64,000 nt of DNA from Rotaria macrura. Its lineage: Eukaryota; Rotifera; Eurotatoria; Philodinida; Philodinidae. The position numbers and the translations under genes are program-made. Of this stretch, positions 63,283 through 64,000 are shown one piece after another; the stretch's first letter is position 1, and each line of letters begins with the position of its first letter. The notes beneath the pieces are model-generated. The model was not told the origin of the DNA. It did not search any database and saw nothing but the letters and a program-made list of their open reading frames with translations. The stretch is from assembly GCA_900239685.1 (NCBI GenBank), contig OENT01000471.1:46736-110735 (forward strand), given 5' to 3'.

Positions 63283-64000
63283 TGACAATGAACGTAGAAA
63301 AACTAAAACGACCTGATGAACTTGAACGAAATATGATAAATCAATACTGCATTGTGTTAAAGGTTCAATGATCGGTATAACTTTGGGCGATGCTTTGTGT
63401 GCACCTGTTGAATTCAGGCCTTCGGAGTATTTATATGTAAATCCAGTGACAGACCTTCATAGAGGAGGTACTTGGAGTCTCAAAAAAGGGTAGACAGAGA
63501 TATTTATCGTCCAAATTACAAATTTTACTTGTCGGTTCCAATTTCTACAATAAAAAACGCAAATTAACTAATTTTAAACGATTTCGATAAAACAAAATTC
63601 TATTCTTAAAAATAATGTCTTTGAAATGAGATTGTGTACAAAAGTGGATCTAAATGATATTGTTTCCATGAAATGTGCATTGCAATGAAGTCGATCTAGA
63701 AAAGAAAATTCTCGATCACTTTTCATAATCAACTATTTAGTGGAACGTTATTTTAGTAGTTTCTCATTTAAATCATATAGGAAAAGAGCATCTACTTTAT
63801 GTTATTCTAAAGTTCACTCCCGATACTTCAATTGCTCTTTGTGGATTTGCTTCCTACAATCAGTTGGTTCGCTATAAATGGTGTTACACGAATGGCTATT
63901 GTCATCAACTTGAAAATGTTTAGATACAGGTATGGCAATTTGTGATTCTTTGATAGAATTTCAACAATTCAACGTTTCTTGTAGTCATAATGACGTGCTT
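63283..64000 (+). pseudogene. ADP-ribosylglycohydrolase (DraG/ARH-type) pseudogene, runs off the window
   Basis: These enzymes remove ADP-ribose from proteins or metabolites using a binuclear Mg2+ site. The first block reads NVEKLKRPDELER, then needs a one-base shift to give YDKSILHCVKGSMIGITLGD and APVEFRPSEYL to HRGGTWSLKKG (to 63488). After an intron comes FTPDTSIALCGFASYNQLVR and YKWCYTNGY, matching the family's WTDDTSMALC segment but with the first metal-binding Asp changed to Pro. A second one-base shift follows, and a TGA stands where the MSSTGKCFD-like region should have Gly. A donor at about 63928 and an acceptor at about 63983 lead past the window edge. Two frameshifts, a stop and a lost metal ligand indicate a dead copy. 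Confidence 0.83.

Noticed and set aside
42509-64000. A linked NAD+/ADP-ribose pathway made of the TIR receptor and the ADP-ribosylglycohydrolase
   Set aside because: The hydrolase is 17 kb away, broken by two frameshifts and a stop, and separated by unrelated genes. Linkage looks incidental.

Overview
The window looks like an animal genome, most likely a bdelloid rotifer (inference from style and content, not proven). It is AT-rich. Most introns are about 50-60 nt with GT-AG ends, with a few of 1-2 kb. The core genes are metazoan (RAP1GAP, TOP2, a TASK-type two-pore K+ channel, an RNF217-type RBR ligase, an eIF4A paralogue). They are interspersed with transposon remnants, decayed genes and a large TIR-NACHT-HEAT receptor that is almost one exon.

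Layout. About 0-2.5 kb is non-coding and holds a 624-bp inverted-repeat element. From 2.6 to 10.8 kb two minus-strand genes follow one another: RAP1GAP (10 exons, 723 codons) and, upstream, an unrecognised Ser/Thr/Lys-rich gene (4 exons, 257 codons). A 4.5-kb gene-free stretch leads to DNA topoisomerase II on the plus strand (15.4-24.1 kb, 21 exons, 1550 codons). TOP2 converges on a minus-strand TASK-like K2P channel (24.5-27.8 kb, 6 exons, 463 codons). After 3.7 kb of microsatellite-rich non-coding DNA comes an RBR-type E3 ligase (31.5-33.1 kb). For the genes given exon coordinates I checked that reading phase is kept across every junction.

From 33.9 to 52 kb the character changes. There are unrecognised coding-like scraps, a dead mariner transposase, a TA-flanked MITE, two zones of degenerate palindromic motifs, a tRNA-like sequence, and a 1-kb element built of nested palindromes joined at TA. 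In the middle sits an intact 1312-codon TIR-NACHT receptor whose C-terminal half contains 11 exact 105-bp HEAT repeats. From 52 to 56 kb lie a TBP pseudogene and fragments of an NLRC3-type leucine-rich-repeat gene. A minus-strand eIF4A paralogue (60.0-61.7 kb) keeps all splice sites but has lost helicase motifs V and VI. The window ends in a frameshifted ADP-ribosylglycohydrolase pseudogene.

How the genes relate. The housekeeping genes show no functional cluster. The accessory half is a mosaic of immune-receptor-like sequence, dead gene copies and small transposons, as expected of a low-constraint or subtelomere-like chromosome segment. The main objects for follow-up are the TIR-NACHT-HEAT gene, the TA-linked nested foldback array at 49.8-50.8 kb, and the motif-less eIF4A.
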